Position numbers and translations under genes: made by a program. Shown piece after piece: positions 22,601 to 34,427 of a stretch of 64,000 nt of DNA; position 1 is the stretch's first letter, and the number at the start of each line of letters is the position of its first letter. Source of the DNA: Imbricaverruca yamaguchii (lineage: Eukaryota > Arthropoda > Thecostraca > Neoverrucidae); NCBI GenBank assembly GCA_034440575.1, contig JAOTOL010001475.1, forward strand, positions 434,001-498,000, given 5' to 3'. A model generated the notes under the pieces. The model searched no databases. It saw only the letters and a program-made list of their open reading frames with translations, and was not told where the DNA came from.

Positions 22601-25073
22601 TGTGCTAATCCCCTCCTAGCCAGCTAATGAGGGCCTAAATGTTAAGTACGCATGGCCTGCACCTAACACTAGATATTTTGTACTTATAATAAATTACGGA
22701 CTTCCCGAGGACTTCATAGAGGTTTCCACCGAGAGTGCTGCATTAATATGTCGAATGTTGCGATATTGCGATATCAGTGAGTGATTACTGCTATATTTAG
22801 AGGTACGCTTGGAACATGCATGGAAATTTTCCTATTTACCCTAATTGCACATTTCTTTTCCCAGCATCTACGAAGTCACAGCCTCTCGAGCTGGGTAGTG
22901 GCTACAGTGCGGACGAAACTCAGGTACCGGTGAGGCTCGAACCCAGGACCGTGCGGCGCTCAGCGCGCAGCCAGAGTTGCTATATGTTGTAGATAGCGGC
23001 CGGAGCTGTGGCCAAGCCACAGCGCTGCTGACTATGCACACATCACTCTTCAGACATGGCTGACAGTCACAGTCACGGACCAGTGGGATGACTGGAAATC
23101 GCACGATCAGCGACAATTGCCCAATTGTGTGCGCCTAAAAGCCTTGCCCGCGTGCTCCCCTGTCGCGCATGCGGCGTCGAATGTCTCGTGGAATTATACA
23201 CAGTCACCCGGGCATGCTGATGGAATGAGAGAGACTAGGGTGAAGGGAGAAGGAGAAAACGCCATATGGGCCCGGGGAGTGGAACTGAACTGAAGTAGGG
23301 GCGGAACGAATCCGAGCTGGAATGGCCTAAATAGCATTTAACTTGCATTGCACGACCTCAATTACCCAATGGAACCAAAAGTATGAACCATAGTTAAGGT
23401 TGATTTAATTCAAGGTCCTATAACAATTTGTCCTATAACAATTTAAAGAGCTTTAGGCCCATTCGCGCGAAAATATCTTGAAATAAATCTTACTACATGG
23501 TTACAATTTGGAAGTGCTTACAACATGTATATCTTGCATTTGAGTTAGAGGTCAGGTGAGTGGTCTAAGATCACTGACAATTTTGACCCACAATGGACCA
23601 ACGTGACTATTTGTGTAACATGCGGTGTACATCTAGCTATTAAATGGCGTGGGTTTTAACTCTGTGTCTTCACCAGAAATGAATACCAAATGTTATTGAA
23701 AAGTTATCTCATGTTCAATAAAAATCCGCCATTTAGTCTCAAAATAATTTAAGATAAAAATGAGGCTATTTTCTAGCCCCTTCGTCGAGGGTTTCAGATG
23801 GCAGCCGGATCGCGTTTGTACAGCGCTTAGCTTGGAAGGTAGAGGGGGTGTCTGTAACAACAACAACCCCCTCCCGAGAAGTGATGTGAGGATCTGACCG
23901 GAGAGACGGGGTGGGTCGATTCTTTCCATGCAACCTCCGTAGAGTTAATGATCAAGGTTTTCAAAAAGGAAGGGGTCATCGCCACCGTGCCCCTTCCCCT
24001 GTCCCTACACTCATGCACGCACGCGACACATTCCTGTCTTACGTTAGGCACGTTTTACTGTGTCTCTTTAAACGAGGATACGCTAGGACAAAACATCAAT
24101 CGGATCGAACATTAAGCCAACTCATGTTGCGGGCGGGATGAGAACATACTCACATCAATCACATTACTGGGCAAAAGATAAAACTCAATCTACACTATGT
24201 TCACTATGTTCGAGATCCGAACCACTATGCCCATTTGAATATCACCAGTTCGTTGAGTGACGTTGGAGTTCGGACGCAGCGAGAGCAAGCCTTGTTGCAA
24301 ACGTCCTGAAGGCGAGTTTGCTGGGCCAAAGTTCGGGTTTGCTGAAGGCGGGTTTGCCGGGCATACGGGGCCAAAGTTCGATCTCGGAACTGGAGGTTAA
24401 AGTTGGCGGTATGGACATGTACTCTTAGATTGGATCAATGATCAGGCTACTGTGCATGAAGGCTGAGTTCGAATTCAGAATGCAGACAGAACATTTGAGT
24501 TGTGAAGTTGTCAGAATTGGTGTGTAAGTCGCCATGCATTCGTGTGATTGTTCATCTCGGCTCGTGGCCTACTTCCGCTTCCATTTCCCAGTAGATTCCA
24601 ACTCCTTCAATGTACAACCGTACATGCGACTTGCTTGAGCAACCCTTTCCACCAAGCGAGCCTTATGGGAATGATTAACGATACACTTCTAGCTCTCGTT
24701 GTGACAGGATTGCTTCTGGGTACTAGACTCGAGAAACAGTCGTTAGAATGTCCGTTCTGTCGAAGGCACTTAGCATGCACTGATCCACCACCAGCAAGCT
24801 GGATATGGCGGTTTATAGTGCCGCTTTGAGCAAGCCATGCTGTTGGGCGAAGTGCTGTATACGTTGTGCGACTGTAGCCGTGACCGTATGTGGGCTGACC
24901 GGCCGGCCGTTCGCCGAACGCAGCGCGACACGACATGCCCCGCGGCGGTGACGAGCATGACCTAACAGGCCATTCTCGGAGGGCCTGAATTGCAGAGGCG
25001 GAATATCTCACATGTGCTGAAAGCTATGCGCTGCACCACAACCAATTGTGCTGACGACATGACCCAGACAAAT
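19611..25073. other. Intergenic, no gene recognised
   Basis: Mostly unique sequence. Small tandem repeats: GACAATGGCTT (20120-20175), about three 27-bp units around TGAGATTGGATTG (20733-20800) and GGCCAAAGTTCG duplicates (24320-24380). Open frames here have no family signature. Confidence 0.6.
22920..22998 (-). other. Possible tRNA-like relic
   Basis: On the minus strand TAGCAACTCTGG (A-box-like) is followed about 30 bases later by GGGTTCGAGCCTC, a good B box. No acceptor stem can be paired convincingly, so this is at most a decayed tRNA or SINE head. Confidence 0.3.
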
Positions 25074-25325
25074 GCAGATACAGAGACAGAGACAGAGACA
25101 GAGACAGAGACAGAGACAGATACAGATACAGATACAGATACAGAGACAGACACAGAGACAGAGACAGAGACAGACAGATACAGAAACAGATACAGAGACA
25201 GAGACAGAGACAGAGATAGAGGCAGAGACAGAGTCAGAGTCAGAGACAGAGACAGATACATAGACAGAGCCAGAGCCAGAGCCAGAGACAGAGACAGAGA
25301 CAGAGACAGAGACAGAGACAGAAAG
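25074..25325 (+). repeat. CAGAGA hexamer satellite with CAGATA variants
   Basis: Runs of CAGAGA, CAGATA and some CAGAGC or CAGAGT units. The array merges into the pentamer array that follows. Confidence 0.95.
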
Positions 25326-25335
25326 GAAGATAAGA

Positions 25336-25811
25336 AAAGAGAAGAGAAGAGAAGAGAAGAGAAGAGAAGAGAAGAGAAGAGAAGAGAAGAGAAGAGAAGA
25401 GAAGAGAAGAGAAGAGAAGAGAAGAGAAGAGAAGAGAAGAGAAGAGAAGAGAAGAGAAGAGAAGAGAAGAGAAGAGAAGAGAAGAGAAGAGAAGAGAAGA
25501 GAAGAGAAGAGAAGAGAAGAGAAGAGAAGAGAAGAGAAGAGAAGAGAAGAGAAGAGAAGAGAAGAGAAGAGAAGAGAAGAGAAGAGAAGAGAAGAGAAGA
25601 GAAGAGAAGAGAAGAGAAGAGAAGAGAAGAGAAGAGAAGAGAAGAGAAGAGAAGAGAAGAGAAGAGAAGAGAAGAGAAGAGAAGAGAAGAGAAGAGAAGA
25701 GAAGAGAAGAGAAGAGAAGAGAAGAGAAGAGAAGAGAAGAGAAGAGAAGAGAAGAGAAGAGAAGAGAAGAGAAGAGAAGAGAAGAGAAGAGAAGAGAAGA
25801 GAAGAGAAGAT
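25336..25811 (+). repeat. Near-perfect AAGAG pentamer satellite, about 95 units
   Basis: About 475 bases of GAAGA repeated with no interruption that I can see. As a cyclic unit this is AAGAG, the same as a known Drosophila heterochromatic satellite. The KREEKR and LLFSS reading frames through it are not genes. Confidence 0.97.
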
Positions 25812-26093
25812 AAAAGGAGAGGGGTGAAGGAGGCCTGGGAGCGAAAGTGACGAAGAGAGAATGGGACATAAAGGAGATAAGGAGAAACAAACTAAGCAGG
25901 AGATGCAAGACAAGGAGGGAGATCAGACAATGATAAGGACAAGAAGATGAAAACAGCTTAACAATTCGCACAGGGGAATGTCCCGAACACAATTTATTGC
26001 CTTGTATTTGGTTTCGAACAATGTTTGAAACATGCAGCTTGTATGTTTCGGCAATGTCTGTCTGCTGTGTTACATTCGCCATCTCCGCGCCAT

Positions 26094-26157
26094 TGTTGTC
26101 ATTAGCGAAGGTCCAAGACTGGAAATATTCCAGTCTTCGACCTTCGCCAACGACAAT
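26094..26157. repeat. Hairpin-forming inverted repeat
   Basis: GCGAAGGTC, one base, then AAGACTGGAA, a three-base loop ATA, then TTCCAGTCTT, one base and GACCTTCGC. Homology extends outward with two mismatches through TTGTCATTA and its complement, giving arms of about 28 bases. Confidence 0.9.
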
Positions 26158-26342
26158 TACTTTCACCCGTATCTTATTGCCCATAAGGCGCTCACCAAAA
26201 CAGGTTTCAGTCTATATAGCCCACCAATTCCATCAAGCCAGCGCACCACTCCACTCTTCTTCAACACCACCTTCCTAATGTCTCATTGTTCTCTCCTGCA
26301 CCAAATTGCGCTCTTCAGATGCACTGTTCACAAGTCCTCACC

Positions 26343-26444
26343 GGTCTTTTCTGCAGTGTTGACAGCGGCTATCGTCTGCTGGAAGACGCATTGCAACAAC
26401 ATGCAACAGCAACAAATTATTCACGGGAAGTTTGTGATGGACAT
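26343..26444 (-). repeat. 102-bp inverted arm, left copy
   Basis: Its reverse complement matches 28021-28122 with about 13 differences (about 87% identity), including CCATCACAAACTTCC, GTTGCAATGCG and GTCAACACTGCAGAAAAGA. The pair encloses the 49-bp minisatellite. Confidence 0.88.
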
Positions 26445-26544
26445 GATGTGGACTGAAAGAGGTTCCGACTGAACGCAAACATCGGGACCGACGGGAGCAG
26501 GAAGCTGTGCTCCCCAGCGCCGACTGTCGCCGCCGCGGCCCTCT

Positions 26545-27475
26545 CGATAACGACCTCATGTGCACCCTCCTATATCACCCGCCGCAGCCCTCTCGATAAC
26601 GACCTCATGTGCACCCTCCTATATCACCCGCCGCAGCCCTCTCGATAACGACCTCATGTGCACCCTCCTATATCACCGCCTCAGCCCTCTCGATAACGAC
26701 CTCATGTGCACCCTCCTATATCACCCGCCGCAGCCCTCTCGATAACGACCTCATGTGCACCCTCCTATATCGCCCGCCGCGGCCCTCTCGATAACGACCT
26801 CATGTGCACCCTCCTATATCACCGCCGCGGCCCTCTCGATGACGACCTCATGTGCACCCTCCTATATCACCGCCTCAGCCCTCCTCGATAACGACCTCAT
26901 GTGCACCCTCCTATATCACCCGCCGCGGCCCTCTCGATGATAACGACCTCATAGTGTACACCCTCCTATATCACCGCCGCAGCCCTCTCGATAACGACCT
27001 CATGTGCACCCTCCTATATCACCGCCGCAGCCCTCTCGATAACGACCTCATGTGCACCCTCCTATATCGCCCGCCGCAGCCCTCTCGATAACGACCTCAT
27101 GTGCACCCTCCTATATCGTCCGCCACAGCCCTCTCGATAACGACCTCATGTGCACCCTCCTACCTATATCACCCGCCGCAGCCCTCTCGATAACGACCTC
27201 ATGTGCACCCTCCTATATCACCCGCCGCAGCCCTCTCGATAACGACCTCATGTGCACCCTCCTATATCACCCGCCGCAGCCCTCTCGATAACGACCTCAT
27301 GTGCACCCTCCTATATCACCGCCGCGGCCCTCTCGATAACGACCTCATGTACACCCTCCCATATCACCCGCCGCAGCCCTCGATGACTCGATAACGACCT
27401 CATGTGCACCCTCCTATATCACTGCCACGGCCCTCTCGATGACGACCTCATGTGCACCCTCCCATATCGCCCGGT
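26545..27475 (+). repeat. 48-49-bp minisatellite, about 19 units
   Basis: Unit core CCCTCTCGATAACGACCTCA then TGTGCACCCTCCTATATCAC and CCGCCGCAG or CGCCGCGG. The low divergence suggests recent spreading. Confidence 0.96.
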
Positions 27476-28020
27476 GCGACAGGCTTTACGTTCTCTCCTG
27501 TACGAACACCATTGTCCTTAGAATGGCCAGGGCCGGCTCGGCCGCTTGGGCTGTAGTGGACGTTTTCAACTATGTCAGCAATGGTGCATACGCTAACCGC
27601 TGCGAACAATTATTAGCGATCATAACCGGACAACTACACGCTAGAAGACTGCAATAAAATGATTGACCCCAGACGCACAGAAGAGTTGCAACACTATACG
27701 TAACCAACGTTTGGCTCCTGCTGTTGCTTGTTAAAAATCGTACGTGCAGGAATATTGCTTTCGACTCTTGGCTTTGCTCTGTTGGTTCCTCTGATGGTTG
27801 GGTGGATAATGCAGTTGATTGAAAGGAAAATGGATATATTTTTTTATCTCTCCAAGATTTGCCACTGAATTGATCTGCAGATCAATTAAAGTAAAACACC
27901 CTCGTACCAATCGCGAGAGATTTGTCAGGCGCACCAACCTCGTTGTTTCGGTCATTCGGGTATGCTTCGATCGGAATTGCGAGGAGTTCGTATGTATCAA
28001 CCCTAATGTACCAACTCTAA

Positions 28021-28122
28021 ATGCCCATCACAAACTTCCGGTTGATAATTTGTAGCTATTTCATGTAGTTGCAATGCGACTTTCAGCAGACGGTAGCCGC
28101 CGTCAACACTGCAGAAAAGATC
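28021..28122 (+). repeat. 102-bp inverted arm, right copy
   Basis: Partner of 26343-26444 in opposite orientation. No coding sense is evident in either copy. The sequence 27480-28020 between the array and this arm is unique. Confidence 0.88.
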
Positions 28123-28193
28123 CAATAAAATGAAGTCAAAATGGCTTCATTTTATTGGAGCCATTTTGACTCAAATTGCTCCAATAAAATGAA
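28122..28193. repeat. Overlapping hairpins around CCAATAAAATGAAG
   Basis: CCAATAAAATGAAG (28122-28135) pairs with CTTCATTTTATTGG (28145-28158), a perfect 14-bp stem. GTCAAAATGGCT (28135-28146) pairs with AGCCATTTTGAC (28159-28170). A third CCAATAAAATGAA follows at 28181-28193. The stems are mutually exclusive. Confidence 0.9.
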
Positions 28194-28394
28194 ACTTAGA
28201 AATCTTGAAGCGAGCTCTTTCCGAAAATCCATACTGAGCTAATCATTTTGCTTCAAGCCGGAAAGCCATCGATGATCACTATGGCGAGATCAGCTGAGCC
28301 TCTTGCAGATGACTTCCAAGCTCAGGTCAAGTGGCCCAAGTTCGGAGTAATGGATCCAGATCTCTGCAGGAAGCTGCATCCATTCTAACCTGGT

Positions 28395-28555
28395 TTGGCA
28401 GAGCCTGACATGTCATGACCTGTGGCCCCCTCCTAACCTGACCAGACGGGACCTGGGTGTCGTGACCTGCACCTGGATCCCCTCCTGACCTGACCGGACG
28501 GGACCTGGGTGTCGTGACCTGCAGCCCAGATCTGGATCCTCCCCTGAGCCTAACT
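28395..28555 (+). repeat. About 2.5 copies of a 65-bp repeat
   Basis: Repeated CCTGACC, GACGGGACCTGGGTGTCGTG and ACCTGCA blocks. Confidence 0.85.
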
Positions 28556-29720
28556 AAACCGCCGGCTGTCCGCCGAGCGAGCTGCTCGCGGAGACAGAAT
28601 TTCCCCGAGGTCAGCGTCGACATCCTGCAGCGTTTCGCAGCACTCGCCGTCTCCACATCCTGCAGAGTTTCCAGCCCATGGCGGCTGCGGGCCGCACGAC
28701 CGTCGATAGCGGACCACTGCACGTGCAAACTGGACTCGAGCGAGAGAGCAAGCTGGACCAATAACGCACGTGTTAACATCGATAATCAAAATAGCTGAAT
28801 GATCGCATTATCGCGAGCGTGCAGTGAGCCGGTACCGTGGCTGTGGCGCTGCGTGCGCTGTATCGGCACCACTAATTGGCTGCGTTTTGATTTCGGCTCG
28901 TCGGTTCAAGACGTCGTGTGTTCACGTATCGTACAGCTGAGGATTGCATGGTGGCCTGAGGTATAACGGTTCACACAACGGTGCAGACTAATCGGCCTGA
29001 AAACATATCCTGCATGTTGCTATTACACTCGCTGTTTTTTCCGAAGGTTTACAGACACATCTTCGGTACCGGGGGTACAGGTTTGGATCTCTTTGGGAAG
29101 GCACATGCCCATGTAAGGCACATGCTCCAATGTTGGATCTCTTTGGGAAGGCACATGCGCCTCCAATGTTGAACATGTCCTTCTAATAGTCTCAAATACT
29201 CTCCAATATTCAGCAATGTCTTCAAATTTCAAATGCAATAACAATCTGATACTACTTTCCATGAGGCTACAAAAAATTGCTATGCTGATGGATACAGATT
29301 AAAATGGGCATTCATTCAACCATAGGAGTTTATGTGTAAACCTAGGTTTAGCAACACATGCACAATGTACATCCTCCATTTCCACCTAGAAAATTACCAC
29401 GTAATAAGCATGAAGGAATAAATTGTCTCTAGACAAGGTTTTGGGCATGATAGTTAACAATACTCGCAGCACGCAAAATTCCAGAATTGAGGGTATCTCT
29501 ATGTGAATCGTTGCTGAGATATAATGTCAATGAACACCAAAGTCAATGGTGATGATTGCTAGCCATGCTGGTCAATGTGGACAATGAAACCAGGACACAA
29601 ACATAGCCATGTGTACACAGTCCGTTACATCCCGTCTCCTCACCAATACGTCATGCTTATGAATGGTGGAACGGTGGGACAGGCAAAAATGCAACCCAGA
29701 AAGGTATGAACAGCACTTGT
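28556..29720. other. Intergenic, no gene recognised
   Basis: Unique sequence apart from a duplicated TTGGATCTCTTTGGGAAGGC (about 29082 and 29134). Confidence 0.6.
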
Positions 29721-30196
29721 CAGGCTCGTCAGCGCCGACGGCCGGCGACAGGGACACGCTCTGAGTCACCGCCGCGGCCGGCCGACAGCCGTGCCACGTG
29801 CCCCCGTCGTGGCGCTCGTCACCTGGCGGCACGTGTACACGTCACGTGTCCCGTCGGGGGCGACAGAGCGCCCCGCCGCCGTCGGCGCCGGCGGGCACAT
29901 GAGCGGGTCGCGGGCGCCGGGCCCGGGCGTGTCCCCGGCCGTGTGGAGCGCGAGGGCCCGTCAGGGTGAGTCCCTGACGGAGTCATTGGCACCGTCAGAG
30001 GTAGTGCCAATGGCTGTCGGCCGCCGCTCGCGTCACGCCGCCTCCCGAGAAGTGGTGCGATGCCGTGACGGGCCGTCACAGGCGCCACAGGCGGCGCCGA
30101 CGCCGACGCCGACCCACGCCCGAGTCGGCGGGCCTTGCCGTCGTGCCGCTGTGAGAGTGACGTCGAGCCGCCGGCGACCGGCGCTGCGTTGGGTGA
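29721..30196 (+). repeat. Left arm of the long inverted repeat
   Basis: Very GC-rich. Contains GTCCCTGACGG, CATTGGCACCGTCAGAGG and TAGTGCCAATGGCTGTCGG, all found complementary in the right arm. CATTGGCAC and GTGCCAATG inside the arm can form a smaller hairpin. Confidence 0.9.
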
Positions 30197-30399
30197 GACT
30201 CGCCCAACAACTTCGAAAGGATGGCTAGCCTTGGTCCCATGACATAAAAATTAGACAGGGCTTTGCATTTCCAGTTGAATCAGATATACACCACACCAAT
30301 GCGACAGCATGCGACAAATGCGACAGCATGCGAAGCCTCCACCTGTGGGACCCACCATTCTGAAACCTTTCCCCCCATGTCGCGACCGGCCGACTGCAG

Positions 30400-30835
30400 C
30401 GGCGCCGGCGCGACATCAAGCACGTCCATGTAGCACGGCACCAGGCACGGCCATGTGGCGCGGCACCATGCACGTTCATGTAGCGCAGCACCAGGCACGT
30501 CCATGTAACGCGGCACCAGGCACGTCCATGTGGCGCGGCACCAGACACGTCCATGTAGCGCGGCACCAGACACGTCCATGTGGCGCGGCGCCGGTGCCAG
30601 ACCAGGCTCGTCCATGTAGTGCGACACCAGGCACGTCCACATGGCGCGGCACCGGCGACCAGGCTCGTAGTAGTGCGCACCAGGCACGTCCATGGCGTGG
30701 CGCGGCACCAGTGCCGGACCAGGCACGTCCATGTGGCGCGGCACCAGGCACGTCCATGCAGTGCGACACCAGGCACGTCCATGTGGCGTGGCACCGGCGA
30801 CGGTGCCGGACCAGGCACGTCCATGTGGCGCGGCG
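30400..30835 (+). repeat. 22-24-bp minisatellite inside the inverted-repeat element
   Basis: About 17 imperfect units of CCAGGCACGTCCATGTGGCG with variable CGGCAC or CGGCGCCGG joints. Confidence 0.9.
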
Positions 30836-31554
30836 CCGGCGAGCGCCGGCGAGCGCGCGCCGCGACCTTGGCGTGCATGCCGCTGGGACCGGTGTGACAC
30901 GTCGACGGACTGCAGCCACGTGACGCGGCCGGTGCGGCGGGCGCGCGGGACGCTGCGGCCCGCTCCACCCGGATGTGCGGCCCGCTGCGGCGGCGGCGGC
31001 CGAGCTGGCGCCAGCCGGACGCCATCTGCGATGCAACTGCGACGCGCCGCGCCGCGCCGGCCTGTTTGCAAACAGGGCGCTGTTTTGTCGGCGCCCTCCC
31101 ACACGCGCGGCAGGCGTGTGGTGGACGCGCCGACCGCTCCGCAGCGCGCTGGCGTGCTGACGCGTCGCTGATGAGGCCGCGCCGGCCACCGTCCGGCCTT
31201 AGCTGACGAGACGCTGTCAATTTGTTGGCAACGGGCAAGTGCGCCCACTGCTCCGTTTTTCACTCAGCTGTCCGCAGTTGACGGGGCAATGTGTGCTCTT
31301 CTGTGCAGTATTGAGCCCATGTCGCACATGCTCCTCCATGTGGCACATGTTTCCTCATGTGACATATGCTGCCCGCACAGTATTGAGCCCCATGTGGCAC
31401 ATGCTGCAGCCTGGCCCCCAACAGCGGCTGGAGCTGGAATCCGGCCCCCTTCCCAGGCGCGTATGTAAGCTGGCCGGTGGCCGTACATGGTGCAGATGCC
31501 GGCATTCCTGGAAACAGCGACTGCTGAGCGCCCGTCTGGCGCCGGCCAGGCCAT

Positions 31555-31760
31555 GACTTGGCCTTCACCTCACCGCTCATATCGTAACTTGGCATCCACC
31601 TCACAGGTCAGACCGTAACATGGCCTCCACCTTACCGGTCGCACCGTAACTTAGCATCCACCTGACCGGTCACACCGTACCTTGACCTCACCGGTCGCAC
31701 CATGGCTTGGCATCCACCTCACCGGCCACAGTGACTAGGCCTCCACCTCACCGTCTACAG
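31555..31760 (+). repeat. Imperfect roughly 31-bp repeats inside the inverted-repeat element
   Basis: About six copies of TTGGCATCCACCTCACCGG and CACACCGTAACT variants. Confidence 0.8.
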
Positions 31761-32223
31761 CTATGCCCAATGCTGGGTATAGCTACCCTGTACTTAGGGG
31801 GTGTTTTTCGTCCGTGCATTGGTGTCGCCGTGTTCTTCTTAACACGGAACTTGTTCTCAGCGGCAGCGACCAGTTTCCAAATCGGGATAATGACAGCGAG
31901 CGGCGAAGCTCCAAATAAATCATTCGAAGTGTCCCGAAGTGCTCGAGCTGCTAAATTAACAACTCGCTCGAGGGGTCGCCCGTGAGCCTCGCGTTTGAAA
32001 TCTGTGGGAGGGGCTCACCCGAAAATTGTGAGGCCAGAGGCTGGAATTCCCGCAGGAATCCCAGCAAAGGCCATAGCTGCAGAACTACGTGGCCATGCCC
32101 ATGTAGATCACTGATGCATATTCACAGCGTATGCGTCAGTCCGGCGCCCGTGGCTTTTCACAGAAACATACCAATCACCTCATGGGAGAAACACTGCGGT
32201 GCAGCGCTATCGAAATGCGGCCA

Positions 32224-32736
32224 TCACCCGATGCAGCGCCGGTCGCCGGCGGCCGGCGTGGCCCAGATGGCGGCGGTGAGCGTACTCGACGTCACTCTCA
32301 CAGCGGCACGACGGCAAGGCCCGCCGACTCTGGCGTGGGTCGGCGTCGGCGTCGGCGCCGCCTGTGGCACCTGTGACGGCCCGTCACGGCATCGCATCAC
32401 TTCTCGGGAGGCGGCGTGACGCGGGCGGCGGCCGACAGCCATTGGCACTACCTCTGACGGTGCCAATGACGCCGTCAGGGACTCACCCTGACGGAGCGGG
32501 CCCTCGCGCTCCACACGGCCGGGGACACGCCCGGGCCCGGCGCCCGCGACCCGCTCATGTGCCCGCCGGCGCCGACGGCGGCGGGGCGCTCTGTCGCTCC
32601 CGACGGGACACGTGACGTGTACACGTGCCGCCAGGTGACGAGCGCCACGACGGGGGCACGTGGCACGGCTGTCGGCCGGCCGCGGCGGTGACTCAGAGCG
32701 TGTCGCTGTCGCCGGCCGTCGGGGCTGACGAGCCTG
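32224..32736 (-). repeat. Right arm of the long inverted repeat
   Basis: Reverse complement of the left arm with one insertion of about 34 bases near 32252-32285. Confidence 0.9.
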
Positions 32737-32849
32737 GCAGCCCGAGCGGTGACTGTTACCGTGGCTGGGTGACTGGCGACCGACTGGCGGCGTGTGGGCG
32801 GACCTCGGCGACAGCGGCGCCGGCGGTGACGCTACCGCGCGGCTCGGGG

Positions 32850-33380
32850 ACGGTGTCCTCGGACTGGGACGGGGTCCTCAGACTGGGACAGTGTCCTCAG
32901 ACTGGGACGGTATCCTCCGACTGGGGAAGTGTCCTCCGACTGGGACAGTGTCCTCAGACTGGGACGGTGTCCTCCGACTGGGACGGGGTCCTTACACTGG
33001 GACAGTGTCCTCAGACTGGGACGGTATCCTCCGACTGGGACAGTGTCCTCCGACTGGGACGGGGTCCTCAGGCTAGGGCAGTGTCCTCCGACTGGGGAAG
33101 TGTCCTCCGACTGGGGGAGTGCCTTCAGACTGGGACGGGGTCCTCAGACTGGGACGGTGTCCTTAGACTGGGGCAGTGTCCCCGGAATGGGACAATGTCC
33201 TCAGACGAGGGAAGTGGCCTTGGACTCAGATGGTGTTCTTAGCCGGGGACAGTGTCCTCACCAAGCAACAGTGTCCTCACCAACCGACAGTGTCCCCAAA
33301 CCGGGGTGCTGTCCTCAAACTAGAAAAGTGTCCTCACCAACTGGCAGCATCCTCAGACTGGGATGGTGTCCGCAGAGAGG
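32850..33380 (+). repeat. 18-20-bp minisatellite
   Basis: About 27 units of GACTGGGACAGTGTCCTC. The later units drift towards CACCAACCGACAGTGTCC. Each unit contains a near-palindrome GGGACAGTGTCC. Confidence 0.92.
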
Positions 33381-33654
33381 GAGTGTCCTCACCAGCCAAC
33401 GGCATCCCCAGCCTGAGCTGGCGTTGCTGGGGAGGTCAGCGATCCTACCAGCTGACATCGTCATCAAGTTGTGTTCTCCGAAGACGACGGTCCCCGCAGC
33501 GTGGCCCCGGGCGACGGAGCGCAGGGTGGCGCAGAACCGGGACGGTCCGCGCAGCACCATCCTCTTGGAAGTGAACGCTCAGAGATGGGGAGGAGATACT
33601 GCCAGAGAGCGACACAACTCATACGGAGCAATCACCCAGATGAGCGAGCCCTCA

Positions 33655-33870
33655 GGCGGCGGAGGCTCCTCTCTCCTCCCAACACCCCTCGGACGGGGGA
33701 GTGACGCCCCCATATGGGCGGGGTTCAGGCAGCGGAGGCTCCTTTCTCCTCCAACATCCCTCGAACAGGGGAGTGACGCCCCCAGATGGGCGGGGTTCAG
33801 ACGACGGAGGCTCCTCTCTCCTCCCAACATCCCTCGGGCGGAGGAGCGAAGCCCCGGACGGGCCGGGCTC
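33655..33870 (+). repeat. Three copies of a 72-73-bp repeat
   Basis: GGAGGCTCCTCTCTCCTCCC recurs at 33661, 33734 and 33806, each followed by AACACCCCTCGG-like and GGGGAGTGACGCCCCCA-like blocks. Confidence 0.88.
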
Positions 33871-34084
33871 AGACTGTGCGAGCGACGTCCAAGACAGGGA
33901 GAGGCGGCCCGACGGCCGTCCGTCCGCCGGCGTCGGCCGGGATGGCACAGTTCCATCTGCGACACGCGGCGCGAGACCGGACCGCCACGGCCCGTGCACG
34001 CTGCACGCGGCCGGTGACGACCTTGCGCCGCCCGCTGGACGGAAAAGCTGGCGGTCATGCGCGATCGCCGGCGAGATAGGCGGC

Positions 34085-34420
34085 TGGCGTCCGTGCAGAG
34101 CCGGGCTGACGGTGATACAGGCGGCGGGCGTCCATACAGAGCCGGGCTGACGGTGATACAGGCGGCGGGCGTCCATACAGAGCCGGGCTGACGGTGATAC
34201 AGGTGGCGGGCGTCCATACAGAGCCGGGCTGACGGTGATACAGGCGGCGGGCGTCCATACAGAGCCGGGCTGTCAGCGTACAGGCGGCGGGCGTCCATAC
34301 AGAGCCGGCTGCCAGCGATAAGGTGGCGGGCGTCCATACAGAGCCGGGCTGACGGTGATACAGGCGGCGGGCGTCCATACAGAGCCGGGCTGACGGTGAT
34401 ACAGGTGGCGGGCGTCCATG
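34085..34420 (+). repeat. 41-bp minisatellite, about 8 units
   Basis: Unit contains AGAGCCGGGCTGACGGTGAT and GCGGGCGTCCATAC. Confidence 0.93.
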
Positions 34421-34427
34421 TGCCGAC

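Larger units (their letters stand above)
29721..32736. mobile_element. 3.0-kb element with long terminal inverted repeats (foldback-like)
   Basis: The left arm 29721-30196 is the reverse complement of 32224-32736 at roughly 95% identity by eye; the right arm has one extra segment of about 34 bases. The outer ends read CAGGCTCGTCAG and CTGACGAGCCTG. The 2.0-kb interior has no transposase that I can recognise. It contains two minisatellites (about 30400-30835 and 31555-31760). I see no convincing target-site duplication. Structurally it fits a foldback or long-TIR non-autonomous DNA transposon, or a simple inverted duplication. Confidence 0.75.

Noticed and set aside
24990..25850. 286-codon charged (Lys/Arg/Glu) frame
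   Set aside because: It is the translation of the AAGAG pentamer satellite and the CAGAGA hexamer array.
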